A stretch of 64,000 nt of DNA from Nostoc sp. NMS2 (lineage in GTDB: Bacteria; Cyanobacteriota; Cyanobacteriia; Cyanobacteriales; Nostocaceae), in assembly GCF_017115105.1 (NCBI RefSeq), contig NZ_JABXKH010000131.1, positions 1 to 64,000 of the forward strand. Direction: 5' to 3'. A model generated the notes under the pieces. That model did not search any database. It saw only the letters and a list, made by a program, of their open reading frames with translations, and was not told the origin of the DNA. Below, in pieces: positions 34,366 to 43,198 of this stretch. Every line of letters starts with the position of its first letter. Positions within the stretch are counted from its first letter, which is position 1. The translations under genes were made by a program, and so were the position numbers.

Positions 34366-34974
34366 ATGAACACTGCTGCCGCTGTTACCTTGATGCACCG
34401 TACCCTTTTATCAGTCATAGCAGTCCTCAGCCTGCTATCACCTGTGAATGCTCAGGTATCACAGTCACCAGGCACTACCAGCCAACCACAACCCATTGAC
34501 CCCAACGATCCCAATAATCTGCGCCCCATAACCCAAAGTAACAGCCTTTTGAGCATTGAAGGTGGCGATCGCTTAGTAAAAGAGGCAGACCAAGCCGTTT
34601 CTGCTCAAAACTACCCCTTAGCTGCTAAAAAACTACAAGAAGCACGTCAGGTTTACAATCAGCTATCTAATTTTTATCAAGAGTTAAATTCTAGCTTTTC
34701 GGGAATTGACAATAGAGTTTCTGATTCTCAGCGTCAAAAAGCTCTATTAACAGCCCAAAAGCGAGATGAAGCCACCTTTCAGCTAGCATTGGTACATCGG
34801 GCACAAAATCAGCCAGAATTAGCTGTGCCGTTGTTGGTTCAAATAATTAAGAGTCAAAACCCGACACGGGATTTAGGCAAGAAAGCCTATAAACAGTTGT
34901 TTGAGTTGGGTTTTGTTGATTCTCCCTATCCTAGAGAAGGTGGTAGTTCATCTTCCTCATCCCCAAAAAAATAA
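34366..34974 (+). CDS. Exported TPR-like helical protein, unknown function
   Basis: This 202-aa protein starts with a signal peptide (about 1-30, cleavage likely after VNA). The mature part is helical with TPR-like features around ADQAVSAQNYPLAAKKLQEAR and FQLALVHRAQNQPELAVPLL. The C-terminus is Ser-rich. An internal ATG at 34393 is an alternative start with a better-sized signal peptide. I do not recognise a named family. It is likely periplasmic. Confidence 0.8.
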   Translation: MNTAAAVTLMHRTLLSVIAVLSLLSPVNAQVSQSPGTTSQPQPIDPNDPNNLRPITQSNSLLSIEGGDRLVKEADQAVSAQNYPLAAKKLQEARQVYNQLSNFYQELNSSFSGIDNRVSDSQRQKALLTAQKRDEATFQLALVHRAQNQPELAVPLLVQIIKSQNPTRDLGKKAYKQLFELGFVDSPYPREGGSSSSSSPKK

Positions 34975-35199
34975 ATTAAATTTTTGTTGCCTCTTTTTCC
35001 CTACCCTTATTTCCCTAAGCAATCCCTTGGGAATCCCCAGTGCTAGGATAGAGCTATCCGCCGTAGCCAAAACCTGAGCGTTTTCAAAAATACACCTCAG
35101 AGGCGGATTTATCTACAGCCTTGCCAAAACCTGAAGTTGGCACAGGCATTTACTCCATATCTGTTAATAATAGAAAAGTAAGTTTTTTCAGGAATTGCG

Positions 35200-35457
35200 A
35201 TGATTAGTCCGCAGCAGGTTGAGGCAATGATCAAGGCGGAACTGCCAGACGCACAGGTTCAGGTGCAAGACTTGACTGGTGGCGGCGACCACTATCAAGT
35301 GACTGTAGTTTCATCGCACTTTGCAGGTAAAGGACTAGTGCAACAGCACCAGTTAGTTTATGGTGCGTTGGGTCAAGCTATGTCTACTGAAGCGATTCAT
35401 GCCTTGGCGGTAAAAACATACACTCCCGAAGCTTGGCAAGCAACAGCAAGTTCCTAA
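35200..35457 (+). CDS. BolA family protein
   Basis: This 85-aa protein is a BolA/IbaG-like factor. The central [25 protein letters not shown] contains the invariant His (in QHQLVY) used for [2Fe-2S] binding with a monothiol glutaredoxin. The gene lies 108 bp upstream of a CGFS glutaredoxin, its classic partner. Together they sense or traffic iron-sulfur clusters. Start is ATG 35200. Confidence 0.93.
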   Translation: MISPQQVEAMIKAELPDAQVQVQDLTGGGDHYQVTVVSSHFAGKGLVQQHQLVYGALGQAMSTEAIHALAVKTYTPEAWQATASS

Positions 35458-35459
35458 AG

Positions 35460-35498
35460 TTAGGAGAGACGCGAGATTAATCGCGTCTGTACAAGAGT
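35460..35498. repeat. GACGCGAGATTAATCGCGTC palindrome between bolA and grxD
   Basis: A GAGACGCGAGATTAATCGCGTCTGTAC-type palindrome lies in the short bolA-grxD spacer. It could form a hairpin in the shared transcript. Related copies are at 12651, 32333, 53351 and 59838. Confidence 0.7.
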
Positions 35499-35565
35499 GA
35501 GGAGTTATAAAATTTTTAACTCCTCACTCATTATCGTTGAATGCAACATAGGAAACACAAATATC

Positions 35566-35889
35566 ATGACACCAGAACTCAAAGAGAAAATTGATAACTT
35601 GCTACAACAGAACAAAATTCTAGTTTTCATGAAGGGAAACAAGTTAATGCCCCAATGTGGTTTTTCCAACAACGTTGTGCAGATTCTCAATACATTGGGA
35701 GTTCCCTTCGAGACGGTTGATGTTCTATCAGACTCTGAAATCCGTCAAGGAATTAAAGAATACTCTAACTGGCCGACAATTCCCCAAGTGTATATCAATG
35801 GTGAATTCGTTGGCGGTTCTGACATCTTGATTGAACTGTACCAAAAAGGTGAATTGCAGCAAAAGGTAGAAGTAGCACTAGCTTCTTAA
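35566..35889 (+). CDS. grxD: Monothiol glutaredoxin Grx4 (CGFS type)
   Basis: This 107-aa protein starts at ATG 35566 (MTPELKEKIDNLL). The active site is PQCGFSNNV, so it is a monothiol CGFS glutaredoxin that binds and transfers [2Fe-2S] clusters. WPTIPQVYINGEFVGGSDI is the glutathione-binding part. An in-frame upstream extension to 35497 is not conserved and I reject it. It probably forms an operon and a protein complex with the BolA gene upstream. Confidence 0.96.
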   Translation: MTPELKEKIDNLLQQNKILVFMKGNKLMPQCGFSNNVVQILNTLGVPFETVDVLSDSEIRQGIKEYSNWPTIPQVYINGEFVGGSDILIELYQKGELQQKVEVALAS

Positions 35890-36157
35890 CTAATTCGTAA
35901 TTCGTAATTCGTAATTCGTAATTTTTGGGTTGAATTCCCCAAATTTTGGAGAAGCACTCGCGTTCGTCTATAGGAATCCGATTTGATTAATGAACATACT
36001 TGTGTAGGGAGGGAATAGGGAACAGAAAAGAAGGGAGTTAGAGGTGTACTAAGTTTTTTCAGAAATCAAATATGAGTCCTATATATGTGATGCTTTTTTT
36101 AGTCGGGATCTAAATCCCGTCTGAAACAGTCTTGAAATTACGAATTATTTTAATGTC

Positions 36158-36202
36158 CTTGAAAGGGGAGAGAAATAGTGTCTCCCCTTTCAAGGGTTTT
36201 TT
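36158..36202 (+). terminator. Intrinsic terminator
   Basis: CTTGAAAGGGGAGA (36158-36171) pairs perfectly with TCTCCCCTTTCAAG (36181-36194) over a 9-nt loop, followed by GGTTTTTT. It is 270 bp beyond grxD, so it may end a longer transcript or an unseen small RNA. Confidence 0.8.
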
Positions 36203-36262
36203 AATAAGTTTTTGACAAAAGTACTTTACCTGTTTTGGGCTTGATTTTATAGCTAGTCAACA

Positions 36263-36309
36263 ATCCCCTCAGCCCTATATTGGCAAGACCAATATAGGGC
36301 TGAGGGGAT
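36263..36309. repeat. Perfect 21-bp inverted repeat
   Basis: ATCCCCTCAGCCCTATATTGG and its exact reverse complement are separated by 5 nt (CAAGA). There is no T-tract on the plus side. It lies 124 bp from the end of the minus-strand DUF6761 gene. Confidence 0.85.
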
Positions 36310-36432
36310 GCGTTTAATCAATACAATATCTCCAAAATCTCACACCACGGCAACCCGTTGACCAATACAGATAATATGCTATAATAATCTGCGGTAATTA
36401 ACGGTTACTATCAAGAACCAAGTAAATGGTAC

Positions 36433-36681
36433 TTAGTAGTAATCGGGTTGTGGCTGTGGTTGCGGCACTGCAAAGTTTGATCCATCGTACAAGTAGCGGC
36501 TGGCTTCCTCTTCTAGGCGATGAATCAGATAAGGTTCAATGACGTTGCTATGTCGCAGTGCGGCTAGATATCCATCCAAATACATCCGCATATCATCCGT
36601 GCGATAACCGCGATTCCATAACTCGACGAAGGCGTCGGTGAGTCTTTGGTAATAGCGGATGGTTTGTGTGTCTTGGAGCAT
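36433..36681 (-). CDS. DUF6761-like small cyanobacterial protein
   Basis: This 82-aa protein reads as a conserved cyanobacterial family: MLQDTQTIRYYQRLTDAFVELWNRGYR, then LDGYLAALRHSNVIEPYLIHRLEEEA and a Pro/Gln-rich tail PQPQPQPDYY. I associate it with DUF6761. Function is unknown. The protein is largely helical and soluble. It is monocistronic. Confidence 0.8.
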   Translation of the reverse strand: MLQDTQTIRYYQRLTDAFVELWNRGYRTDDMRMYLDGYLAALRHSNVIEPYLIHRLEEEASRYLYDGSNFAVPQPQPQPDYY

Positions 36682-37418
36682 AACTGCTGTATTAATCTCT
36701 TTGGAATGAGAATTGTAAATGATTCACGCTCAAATGTGAAGTGTAATTTCACTTTGGCATTAATTCAAAGTCAACACATCTACTTTGGGTACTACCCCTA
36801 GCAGCTACAAGCTACTTTAATCCTATTCCAGAAAACATCGATTCTAGTTATCTGCTCAGTTATTTGTCTGATTTTCATATTCAATGGCCCAATTGTATTG
36901 GTGTTATATTCCTGGATGAGGGCACTAATTTCTGCGGAAAAAATCTACTTTTTCCATCAGGTTGAAAAGCTGTTGTATTAACGTTTAGCTGATTGGGTTA
37001 TAAGTAAGTTGGTGCGAAAAAAACCAAGTATGTTACGAAACGTGAATAGGCTTAAAACTCTTACTAATGACCAATACATAGACGCGCCATAGGCTTCTTG
37101 CAAGGTAGGATAATGACAGCCTTTGCCAGTTAGCTTTAATTGCGCCGACCTAATTAGCTATTTCCCACATTACACCTATCTAAAAGCAGAATGTTAAGAT
37201 ACAAGAATTTTTGATACGTCTAACAATACTGCTGAGAAATTTAATAAAAATTTAATAATATTTCTAATCCCCTATCGGCAAGGCATAAATTAAAGATATT
37301 GCCACGCTTTTTATGAGGAAATGTAAAGCTAATAGCAGTTGAAGTAACAAAGGCTACAAAACCTTAGAGATGGGCTTGTTACTTTGAAAGTCATCAGACG
37401 CTAAGGGGTCTTGCCGCC
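36682..37418. other. Long spacer holding a duplicated intergenic element
   Basis: This 737-bp region has no gene. From about 37000 to 37150 it contains an element found again at 41103-41230. The rest is AT-rich upstream DNA of the response regulator gene. Confidence 0.6.
37000..37150 (+). repeat. Duplicated intergenic element, copy 1
   Basis: The element starts ATAAGTAAGTTGG, contains TATGTTACGAAACGTGAAT and AGGCTTAAA, then TTACTAATGA, and ends TTGCCAGTTAGCTTTAATTG followed by CGCCGACCT. The order and spacing match the copy at 41103. Compared with that copy it has a roughly 20-bp insertion in the middle. It lies about 270 bp upstream of the response regulator start, in the same orientation. 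Confidence 0.85.
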
Positions 37419-38192
37419 GTGGGTTCGGTTTGTATAGAAATCATTGAGGGGAATCCCCATCTGAGGTCGTTGTTGGGTTGGCACTTGCAACAGCTGGAAT
37501 ACCGTGTGCATCAAGCTGCCAGTATTTATCAAGCAAGGGAAGTATTTTTAAGCCATCAACCAACACTGGTAGTATTGGATGCAGACCTGCCTGATGGTGA
37601 TGGCATTGAATTTTGTCGTTGGTTGCATCGCCAGCAGCAGCCTCTAATCTTAATGCTATCTGCTCGTAATAGTGAAGGTGATATCGTCGCAGGTTTAAAG
37701 GCGGGTGCAGATGATTACCTAAGTAAACCTTTTGGAATGCAAGAGTTTTTGGCACGGGTAGAGGCACTAATTCGCCGGAAACGCACACCTACTGCACCAG
37801 CTTATTTGGATTATGGCACTTTGCAAATAGATTTAGTCCAGCGCCGTGTCCGCTTCCAGGGGGAGTTTATCGATTTAACGCCCCAAGAATTTAGTTTGCT
37901 ATACGTTTTGGCACAAGCTGGGGGAGTACCTCTGAGTAGGTCGGAATTGCTGCGTCGTGCTTGGCCTGACGCTATCGATAACCCTCGTACCATTGATACT
38001 CACGTTTTATCGCTGCGGAAAAAGGTTGAACTTGACCCTCGCCAACCAAACTTGATTCAAACTATCCGCAATGTAGGATACCGTTTTAACATGGAAATTT
38101 TGAATACCAATATTTCACAATCACAAACAACAAAGTTAGCTCGAGAGAGATTTAATAATCAACGTTCAACACTTACTAGTAGTCAAGTTTGA
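37419..38192 (+). CDS. OmpR/PhoB-type response regulator
   Basis: This 257-aa protein has a receiver domain (1-118) with the phospho-acceptor Asp54 in LVVLDADLPDG and Lys103 in YLSKPFG. A winged-helix DNA-binding domain (about 130-225) follows, with LTPQEFSLLYVLAQ and the recognition region RTIDTHVLSLRKKVE. The acidic pocket reads EIIEGNP, with one acidic residue where two are usual. The C-terminal 30 residues are a polar extension. It starts at GTG 37419. No histidine kinase gene is adjacent, so it is an orphan regulator. Confidence 0.9.
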   Translation: MGSVCIEIIEGNPHLRSLLGWHLQQLEYRVHQAASIYQAREVFLSHQPTLVVLDADLPDGDGIEFCRWLHRQQQPLILMLSARNSEGDIVAGLKAGADDYLSKPFGMQEFLARVEALIRRKRTPTAPAYLDYGTLQIDLVQRRVRFQGEFIDLTPQEFSLLYVLAQAGGVPLSRSELLRRAWPDAIDNPRTIDTHVLSLRKKVELDPRQPNLIQTIRNVGYRFNMEILNTNISQSQTTKLARERFNNQRSTLTSSQV

Positions 38193-38195
38193 TGG

Positions 38196-38297
38196 GGAAT
38201 TGGGAATTGGGAATTGGGAAAGTAAGATAACGACTCTTGATTTCTGTCTCCTGACCAATTCAAAATCTAAAATCCAAAATCTAAAATCTAAAATCGT
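38196..38297. repeat. GGGAATT and AAAATCT heptamer repeats
   Basis: GGGAATTGGGAATTGGGAA (about 38196-38220) and AAAATCTAAAATCCAAAATC units (38257-38297) fill the gap between convergent genes. The second array enters the 3' end of the ABC ATPase gene, encoding its last residues. Confidence 0.7.
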
Positions 38298-39048
38298 CCT
38301 CAGTTTCTGCTTGAATTAAGTTTTCTCGTAATTCAAGCCAGTTTATCTCAGAGACTGTTTGATTTGCGGATAAATGACCTTGTTGTAGGTGTAATAATCG
38401 AGTACAAAACATTTGGGCTAGTTCCAGTTGGTGATTTACCATCAGAATCGTAGTTTGATGAGTTTGACTCAACTGGGTTAAGACTTGCATTAGATGAGAC
38501 GCTGTACCAGCATCAAGGGCAGAGGTTGGCTCGTCTAATAATAGTATTTTAGGCTGGATGAGTAAGGCACGAGCGATCGCTACTAGTTGTCGTTGTCCGG
38601 CAGAAAGTTGTACCTCAGTTCGCCCTAACCATTCATTGGGAATGTGCAGTTGTTCTATCCAATAAATGACTCGTTGCTGAATTGTCTGTTTGGGCAAACC
38701 ACGCAAAACTAAAGGATAAGCCAAGGCTTGCTGAACTGTCATCCCTAACAGCTTTGACTCTTGCAATACAAGTACAACCATCTGGCGTAGCTGGATGACA
38801 GGAATTTGGCGATATTCTTGATTTTCTAGATAGATTTTGCCACTAGTGGGTTCAATTAGGCGGTTGATGAGGCGTAATAACGAAGTTTTCCCAGCGCCAA
38901 CTGGCCCTACAATGGCAATGCGATCGCCCTGAAATACTTCCAATGAAATATCTTGCAATATAGGATATCCTTGCTGATTTCCTGGAAGTTGGGTTTTCAG
39001 CTTTGTAAACAGATTAACTTGCTCTAGCCTGAGTGTGACCTTATTCAA
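38281..39048 (-). CDS. ABC transporter ATP-binding protein, orphan
   Basis: This 255-aa ATPase has Walker A GPVGAGKTSL near residue 48, the Q-loop LVLQESKLLG, the signature LSAGQRQLVAIARAL (Ala instead of the usual Gly), Walker B ILLLDEPTSALDAG and an H-loop in MVNHQ. The overall type is that of phosphate/amino acid importer or YbbL-like ATPases. No permease or binding protein is adjacent, so the substrate is unknown. Its C-terminal DDFRF is encoded by repeat DNA. Confidence 0.88.
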   Translation of the reverse strand: MNKVTLRLEQVNLFTKLKTQLPGNQQGYPILQDISLEVFQGDRIAIVGPVGAGKTSLLRLINRLIEPTSGKIYLENQEYRQIPVIQLRQMVVLVLQESKLLGMTVQQALAYPLVLRGLPKQTIQQRVIYWIEQLHIPNEWLGRTEVQLSAGQRQLVAIARALLIQPKILLLDEPTSALDAGTASHLMQVLTQLSQTHQTTILMVNHQLELAQMFCTRLLHLQQGHLSANQTVSEINWLELRENLIQAETEDDFRF

Positions 39049-39052
39049 GGGG

Positions 39053-39165
39053 AGTGGGGAGATGAGGGAGATGTGGTTCGACTTCGCTCACCAACCGGGA
39101 GATGAGGGAGATGGGGAAGATGAGGGAGATGGGGGAGAAATAACCAATGCCCCATGCCCCATGCC
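39053..39165. repeat. GGGAGATGAGGGAGATG repeats
   Basis: GAGATGAGG-type purine repeats (39053-39135), interrupted by a TTCGACTTCGCTCACCAACC segment, lie upstream of the ABC ATPase. The same purine repeat is at about 40335-40365. Confidence 0.65.
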
Positions 39166-39170
39166 CGATT

Positions 39171-39737
39171 TTAAGTTAATTGTGTGGTAGTTAAGGCTGT
39201 AGCGATCGCCCAGCCATCGACCAATAGTAACAGCAGTGTGAATCCTAGTAAAATCAGGTACATCCACGGCTGTGCTAAAGGGCGAACATCTGTAGTATCA
39301 ATGCCTGTCTTTGCTTGGACAATTTGCACGAAACGGGCAAATCCAGCTACACGCATTGGGAGTAAATAAGCTTTCTCATCCTGGCTGAGAAAGTAATAAA
39401 CTAGCCCTCCTTGACCAGTGGTGCGCGGTTTTAACTCTTTCACCTCTGACCAAGGTAAAAACCAGCCTTTACGAAAAAATCGAGGCACCCAGGCAGGGTA
39501 AGTAACCTGAATTCCCTGGTCATCTACTATTACTTGTTCTGTCAATACGGCGTACAAGGCAACTAAGCCGATGCTAATCCCTATCCACAAAAATCCTGGG
39601 GGTACGGGTGCGGCTGTTACCTGCGATAAAAAAGGTAATGGGACTGTGAGTGCTATATATAGACTCAGCAGCGTTATCCGAATCAAAGGAGACAGACGAA
39701 AAATAGAAACTGAGATATTGGCTGAGTTTACTGTCAC
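39171..39737 (-). CDS. Membrane protein, unknown function
   Basis: This 188-aa protein has about three hydrophobic helices (roughly 15-40, 45-66 and 160-182). Between them is a soluble part with VIVDDQGIQVTYPAWVPRFFRKGWFLPWSEVKELKPR-like features, i.e. a PH-like beta region. It has the look of small cyanobacterial PH-domain membrane proteins, but I do not recognise a family. It is 122 bp upstream of the ABC ATPase on the same strand. Confidence 0.75.
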   Translation of the reverse strand: MTVNSANISVSIFRLSPLIRITLLSLYIALTVPLPFLSQVTAAPVPPGFLWIGISIGLVALYAVLTEQVIVDDQGIQVTYPAWVPRFFRKGWFLPWSEVKELKPRTTGQGGLVYYFLSQDEKAYLLPMRVAGFARFVQIVQAKTGIDTTDVRPLAQPWMYLILLGFTLLLLLVDGWAIATALTTTQLT

Positions 39738-39819
39738 GGCTCAATTACAATGCTTTTTTTCATTGTAGGGCAGGTCTATGTCTTAGCTGGACTGTTGAAA
39801 ATAAGGTATGACACTTTAA

Positions 39820-39846
39820 TAATTCGTAATTCGTAATTCGTAATTA
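39820..39846. repeat. AATTCGT heptamer array
   Basis: About four units of the 7-bp repeat lie just beyond the DUF4079 gene stop (39855). Confidence 0.75.
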
Positions 39847-39854
39847 CTAGTTCT

Positions 39855-40313
39855 TCAGGGTAAATACTTTTGCACTACAATCCAACCAGTAAGGGATACC
39901 CAGGTAAATCCTATAAACAGAATAATATTTACGCCGATGTGTAAGGGTCTAGCCCAAGACCGTCTGGCACTAATTTGAGTGGCACTGAAAGCAGAGAGCA
40001 AAACTAATGCTACCACTATCAATCCAGCAACCAAGTGTGACGAGTGACCTAAAGAACCAAAGTGCCCTAAAGTGCCAACAATACCGATCGCTAGCAATAG
40101 TAGCACTAAACTTACCATGCTGATCCCCATTAAATAGTGGAGCGATCGCACTTCCCTATTTCCGCCCATAAATGGCGTAAAAGGAAATTGTTGCAAAGTT
40201 CTCGCTCGAAACATCCAAACGCCTGTGATTGCTAACATCAGATATGCCAGCAGGGATAAACCCATCGACCAGGCCGCTATTTTCCACAACCAAAGAAATG
40301 AAGGCAGATTCAT
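39855..40313 (-). CDS. DUF4079 family membrane protein
   Basis: This 152-aa protein has four hydrophobic helices and conserved His residues (LHYLMGISM, HFGSLGHSSHL, LHIGVNIILF) arranged as in b-type cytochrome-like DUF4079 proteins of cyanobacteria. A haem- or quinone-linked membrane role is possible, but function is unknown. It is monocistronic. Confidence 0.8.
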   Translation of the reverse strand: MNLPSFLWLWKIAAWSMGLSLLAYLMLAITGVWMFRARTLQQFPFTPFMGGNREVRSLHYLMGISMVSLVLLLLAIGIVGTLGHFGSLGHSSHLVAGLIVVALVLLSAFSATQISARRSWARPLHIGVNIILFIGFTWVSLTGWIVVQKYLP

Positions 40314-40329
40314 AAGAATGATTGTAGAT

Positions 40330-40440
40330 GAGAGTGGGGAGATGAGGGAGATGAGGGAGATGAGGAGCAGGGAGCAAGGCAGAAGAGTTTTCCCCCTGCC
40401 CCCCGCCCCTCTGCCTCTTTTCCATGCCCAATGCCCAATA
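40330..40440. repeat. Purine-rich and CCCTGCCCCCC repeat block
   Basis: The GAGGGAGATGAGG, AGCAGGGAGCAAGG and GAAGAGTTTTCCCCCTGCCCC series is nearly identical to the block at 10943-11045. No gene is present. Confidence 0.7.
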
Positions 40441-40446
40441 TATAAA

Positions 40447-40472
40447 AAAAGGGCTGCTGAATTAGCAACCCT
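40447..40472 (-). terminator. Intrinsic terminator after the DUF1830 gene
   Basis: On the minus strand AGGGTTGCT pairs with AGCAGCCCT (one G-U pair) and is followed by eight T. It lies 38 bp past the DUF1830 stop. Confidence 0.8.
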
Positions 40473-40509
40473 GAAATTGAGTCAAATTGTTTTTTTTAAT
40501 CAATAGCTG

Positions 40510-40890
40510 CTAAACAGCAACTTGTAAGGGTTTTATACTATCTCCGGTGTTTGTATGAATTTGCTGCAACATTGCTTTGGTATTAATAGGGTCTTTGCCA
40601 AATGATGAGTCTGTATCAAACTCATCAGTACTGGGTTCGTCGAGCATCAGGCGATCGCACGGAATCTTATCTGATAAAATTGCACTTGCCATCATCCCTG
40701 TATGAATCTCCACTTGGCCTTTTCGCGGAGCTTCAAAAACTAAACGTTGTCCAGGGAAAACTACCCTTTCAAAGTACCAGTTGGGAATATTACAGATGCG
40801 AGCTACCTGTATTTTGCTCGTGGCATTAATGTAGCAGCAGAGAATTTTTCCCGATTGCTCTGGTGGTAGAGGATCTAATATTTGAGCCAT
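40510..40890 (-). CDS. DUF1830 family protein
   Basis: This 126-aa protein matches the cyanobacterial DUF1830 family: ILCCYINATSKIQVARICNIPNWYFERVVFPG followed by a beta-rich segment and an acidic, variable tail. The family is small, soluble and of unknown function. The C-terminal half (about 85-126) is acidic and probably disordered. It has its own terminator. Confidence 0.85.
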   Translation of the reverse strand: MAQILDPLPPEQSGKILCCYINATSKIQVARICNIPNWYFERVVFPGQRLVFEAPRKGQVEIHTGMMASAILSDKIPCDRLMLDEPSTDEFDTDSSFGKDPINTKAMLQQIHTNTGDSIKPLQVAV

Positions 40891-41560
40891 AACTGCTGAG
40901 GAGCTTTACGCCACAATTTTACATTACACTAGCCAAGCCTAGCATTCACTGATCCCCAGTTGCTGTAACTGTGAATACCAACTGAGTCTTTGGAGATTAT
41001 TTCTTCCTAAAGATATATCTGTAGTTATGAAAATTTTGTAATTATTTGTGGCTTTTTCGGAATTATACACTATGCACAAAAGTTTTTAATATTTTTTATT
41101 AATATAAGTAAGCTGGCATAAATAAACCAAATTATGTTACGAAACGTAAATTAGGCTTAAAGTCTTTACTAATGAACAATGACAAAGCACAAATGACAGC
41201 CCTTGCCAGTTAGCTTTAATTGCGCCAACCTACTTAAAAGCTTTAATTCTCTTAAGGCAGATCAGACGACGATCCCTTGCTTTTCGCCTAGCGAGGAAGT
41301 GAGTTTTGCCGTTTCATCTATCCCAGGATTAATAGGCTGGGATCATCGCTTAATGAATAAACTCAATGTTATGGTAAAGCTATATGAAAAATATCTTCAT
41401 AAAGCCTATCTATAAATTCTATGTATGTTTTATGCATAGCAATTTTGGCGTTTCCTGCAATTGCTAACAGTAGTTTTCTCATTACCAGCAATCAAATGAA
41501 ATGTCAAGCGCGATTGTGATAATTAAAACCCAATAAAACAAGCACATACTTTAAAACTGG
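40891..41560. other. Long spacer with the second duplicated element
   Basis: No gene is seen in 670 bp. It holds the element copy at 41103-41230 and AT-rich DNA before the radical SAM gene. Confidence 0.6.
41103..41230 (+). repeat. Duplicated intergenic element, copy 2
   Basis: ATAAGTAAGCTGG, TATGTTACGAAACGTAAAT, AGGCTTAAA, TTACTAATGAAC, then TTGCCAGTTAGCTTTAATTG and CGCCAACCT occur in the same order and orientation as in copy 1 (37000-37150). The last 24 bp are identical. It lies about 330-380 bp upstream of the radical SAM gene. Confidence 0.85.
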
Positions 41561-41611
41561 ATGTTTTTCTCGCTTTCTCCAAAGATTGGCAAGATGGAAG
41601 TCAAAACACAA

Positions 41612-43186
41612 ATGATGGAAAATCGAATTCTTTACGTTCGCCTTCCTTGTAACCCCATCTTTCCTATTGGGGTTGTCTACTTGAGCGATCATGTCCATAA
41701 GCAGTTTCCTAATATTGAACAGCGCATCTTTGATTTAGGAACAGTGCCACCTTTAGACTACAATTCTGCTCTGGATCGCTGTATTGATGAATTTAAACCG
41801 ACACTGCTAGTATTTTCTTGGCGGGATATTCAAATTTATGCTCCAGTTGGCGGACGTGGTGGAAACCCGCTACAAAACGCCTTTGAATTCTACTACGCCA
41901 AAAATCCTCTATTAAAACTACGTGGCGGATTCGGCGGTTTAAGAATCTTCATCGCTTACTATGTAGAGTTATGGCAAAACCAGGGCTTAATCAAACGCGG
42001 TTTAAAGCGTGCCAAAAAATATAATTCTAATGCCCGTGTAGTTGTAGGTGGTGGTGCAGTCAGCGTATTTTATGAACAATTGGGTAAAAGTTTACCCAAT
42101 GGGACAATTATTTCTGTGGGTGAAGGGGAAACCCTGCTGGAAAAACTTTTAAGCGGCAAAGATTTTCAAGATGAACGCTGTTATGTTGCCGGAGAAACTC
42201 AACCACGGAAACGGCTGATTCACGAACAACCCACTCCAATAGAAAAAACAGCTTGTAACTACAACTATATCGAAACCATCTGGCCGGAATTTAACTTTTA
42301 CCTGCAAGAAGAAGACTTTTATATAGGTGTACAAACGAAGCGTGGTTGTCCCCACAACTGTTGTTATTGCGTCTATACAGTTGTTGAAGGCAAACAAGTA
42401 CGCATCAACCCAGCAGATGAAGTAGTTGCTGAGATGCGCCAATTATACGATCGCGGCATTCGCAATTTCTGGTTTACCGATGCCCAATTCATCCCCGCAC
42501 GAAAATTTATTGACGATGCCATAGAACTATTGCAAAAAATCGTCGATTCTGGTATGACAGATATCCACTGGGCAGCATATATCAGAGCCGACAATTTGAC
42601 ACCAGAGTTGTGTGACTTGATGGCGAAAACTGGGATGAACTATTTTGAAATCGGGATTACCAGTGGTTCTCAAGAACTCGTGCGGAAAATGCGGATGGGG
42701 TATAATCTGCGAACCGTCTTGCAAAACTGCCGTGACTTAAAAGCAGCTGGTTTCAACGACTTAGTTTCCGTCAACTACTCCTTTAACGTTATTGACGAAC
42801 GTCCCGAAACCATCCGTCAAACCATCGCCTACCACCGCGAACTAGAACGGATTTTTGGTGCTGATAAAGTTGAACCTGCCATCTTCTTTATAGGACTGCA
42901 ACCCCATACCCATTTAGAAGAATATGCTTTCAAAGAAGGCATCCTCAAACCAGGGTACGATCCAATGAGTTTGATGCCGTGGACAGCTAAAAAACTTCTC
43001 TGGAATCCCGAACCCCTTGGTTCATTCTTCGGCGAAGTCTGCTTGCAAGCTTGGCAACAAAACCCCAACGACTTCGGGCGTGAAGTCATGAAAATCTTAG
43101 AAGAAAAGCTTGGTTGTGCCGACTTAGAAGCAGCACTTTCCGCACCAATAGAAACGAAAGAAAAACAGTTAGCGGGTATATCCTAA
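41612..43186 (+). CDS. B12-binding-type radical SAM protein
   Basis: This protein of about 524 aa carries the radical SAM cluster motif RGCPHNCCYC (CxxxCxxC), preceded by an N-terminal cobalamin-binding-like region (about 1-200) with the VVVGGGAVSVFYEQL strand. A TIM-barrel half follows (WFTDAQFIPAR, YFEIGITSGSQELVRKMRMGY). I put the start at one of two consecutive ATGs (41612, 41615), giving MENRILYVRLPCNP. ATGs at 41561 and 41594 would add up to 17 residues. The substrate is unknown. Confidence 0.85.
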   Translation: MMENRILYVRLPCNPIFPIGVVYLSDHVHKQFPNIEQRIFDLGTVPPLDYNSALDRCIDEFKPTLLVFSWRDIQIYAPVGGRGGNPLQNAFEFYYAKNPLLKLRGGFGGLRIFIAYYVELWQNQGLIKRGLKRAKKYNSNARVVVGGGAVSVFYEQLGKSLPNGTIISVGEGETLLEKLLSGKDFQDERCYVAGETQPRKRLIHEQPTPIEKTACNYNYIETIWPEFNFYLQEEDFYIGVQTKRGCPHNCCYCVYTVVEGKQVRINPADEVVAEMRQLYDRGIRNFWFTDAQFIPARKFIDDAIELLQKIVDSGMTDIHWAAYIRADNLTPELCDLMAKTGMNYFEIGITSGSQELVRKMRMGYNLRTVLQNCRDLKAAGFNDLVSVNYSFNVIDERPETIRQTIAYHRELERIFGADKVEPAIFFIGLQPHTHLEEYAFKEGILKPGYDPMSLMPWTAKKLLWNPEPLGSFFGEVCLQAWQQNPNDFGREVMKILEEKLGCADLEAALSAPIETKEKQLAGIS

Positions 43187-43198
43187 AAAACACTAATT

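Larger units (their letters stand above)
35890..36432. other. Spacer with heptamers and two strong hairpins
   Basis: No gene is seen. AATTCGT heptamers (35892-35924) come first. Then follow a hairpin with a T-tract (36158-36200) and a perfect 21-bp stem hairpin (36263-36309). The hairpins are listed separately. Confidence 0.6.
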
